Assembly (NCBI GenBank): GCA_001596135.1
Contig: CP014773.1
Coordinates: forward strand, 992,001 to 1,056,000
Length of the DNA: 64,000 nt
Source of the DNA: Mucilaginibacter sp. PAMC 26640
GTDB taxonomy: Bacteria; Bacteroidota; Bacteroidia; Sphingobacteriales; Sphingobacteriaceae
Direction: 5' to 3'
The notes below the pieces were generated by a model. The model worked only from the letters and a program-made list of their open reading frames with translations, was not told the origin of the DNA and made no database searches. Below are positions 63,750 to 64,000 of the stretch, one piece after another; the first letter of the stretch is position 1; each line of letters begins with the position of its first letter. The translations under genes and the position numbers were made by a program.

Positions 63750-63934
63750 ATCGCAAAAAGTAAAATTTTAGTTGCAGGGTAAAAATAAGGAGAAATTGCA
63801 GGGAGCTGGCAGCACAACGGTGATTGGCCTGAATATGTGAATAGTTGCGCAAATTTGCCAGCTTAGCTGCTCAATTCATTGTACTGAGGGGCAGTACATC
63901 AGGCGTTTATGGGCAAAATACACCCCGAGTGCTA

Positions 63935-63973
63935 TAAAAAAGCAAGGCCCTGGTACTGATACCCGGGCCTTAA
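63935..63973 (-). terminator. Terminator of a gene beyond the right edge
   Basis: AAGGCCC/GGGCCTT stem (with an inner TGGTA/TACC stem). On the minus strand it is followed by CTTTTTT. It must belong to a minus-strand gene starting outside the window. Confidence 0.6.
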
Positions 63974-64000
63974 CTTAACAAAACTGAACTGCAACTAACT

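Overview
The window comes from a Bacteroidota chromosome, most likely a Sphingobacteriaceae member of the Mucilaginibacter/Pedobacter kind (inferred from content, not from a search). The signs are a SusC/SusD pair, many lipoproteins of the LxxC type, 7TM-DISM and LytS/LytTR signalling, promoters with the Bacteroidota -7 box TAnnTTTG, and few Shine-Dalgarno sites.

Layout. 1-0.95 kb: the start of era on the minus strand and two tandem initiator tRNA genes. 0.95-11.2 kb: a helical protein of unknown function, a YiaA-like membrane protein, an ArsR/AHSA1/VOC operon, then a TetR-controlled RND efflux operon (regulator, adaptor, pump, outer-membrane channel). 11.4-16.3 kb: the conserved rimP-nusA-infB operon. 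16.4-28.4 kb: a VapBC-like module, a TlpA-like lipoprotein, PdeM, two ABC-2 exporter operons, a LytS/LytTR two-component system, a HAD phosphatase and a metallophosphoesterase. 28.5-35.8 kb: a beta-glucan locus with GH16, GH30 and GH5 enzymes and a 7TM-DISM receptor whose C-terminus looks like an IS1595-type transposase head. 35.9-38.0 kb: modABC for molybdate uptake.

38.3-47.8 kb is an accessory island. It starts with a GC-rich RepA/AAA_25-type ATPase. It continues as an AT-rich series of small orphan genes, several of them immunity-like, separated by copies of one element. One copy is complete and carries a REP-associated tyrosine transposase (RAYT, Y1/HUH). Five others of about 210-230 bp are internal-deletion derivatives that still carry the first ~15 codons of a RAYT gene. 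All six lie in the same orientation. Both ends of each element fold into two hairpins, and the stems show compensatory changes between the two ends. Gene tails cut off exactly at element ends suggest that the elements drive truncation and exchange of cassettes.

47.8-57.5 kb holds a GDPD phosphodiesterase, SusD/SusC, a beta-propeller-like secreted protein, a YdcF/DUF218 protein and an esterase with TPRs. 57.7-61.5 kb is a stand-alone 1273-residue protein with a PD-(D/E)XK-like N-terminus, a P-loop-like but degenerate middle and a long helical C-terminus. Its architecture recalls STAND-type antiphage proteins. The window ends with a Kelch/DNRLRE lipoprotein.

The best candidates for something undescribed are the RAYT element array with its immunity-like cargo, the 1273-residue protein, and the 7TM-DISM/transposase-head receptor fusion.
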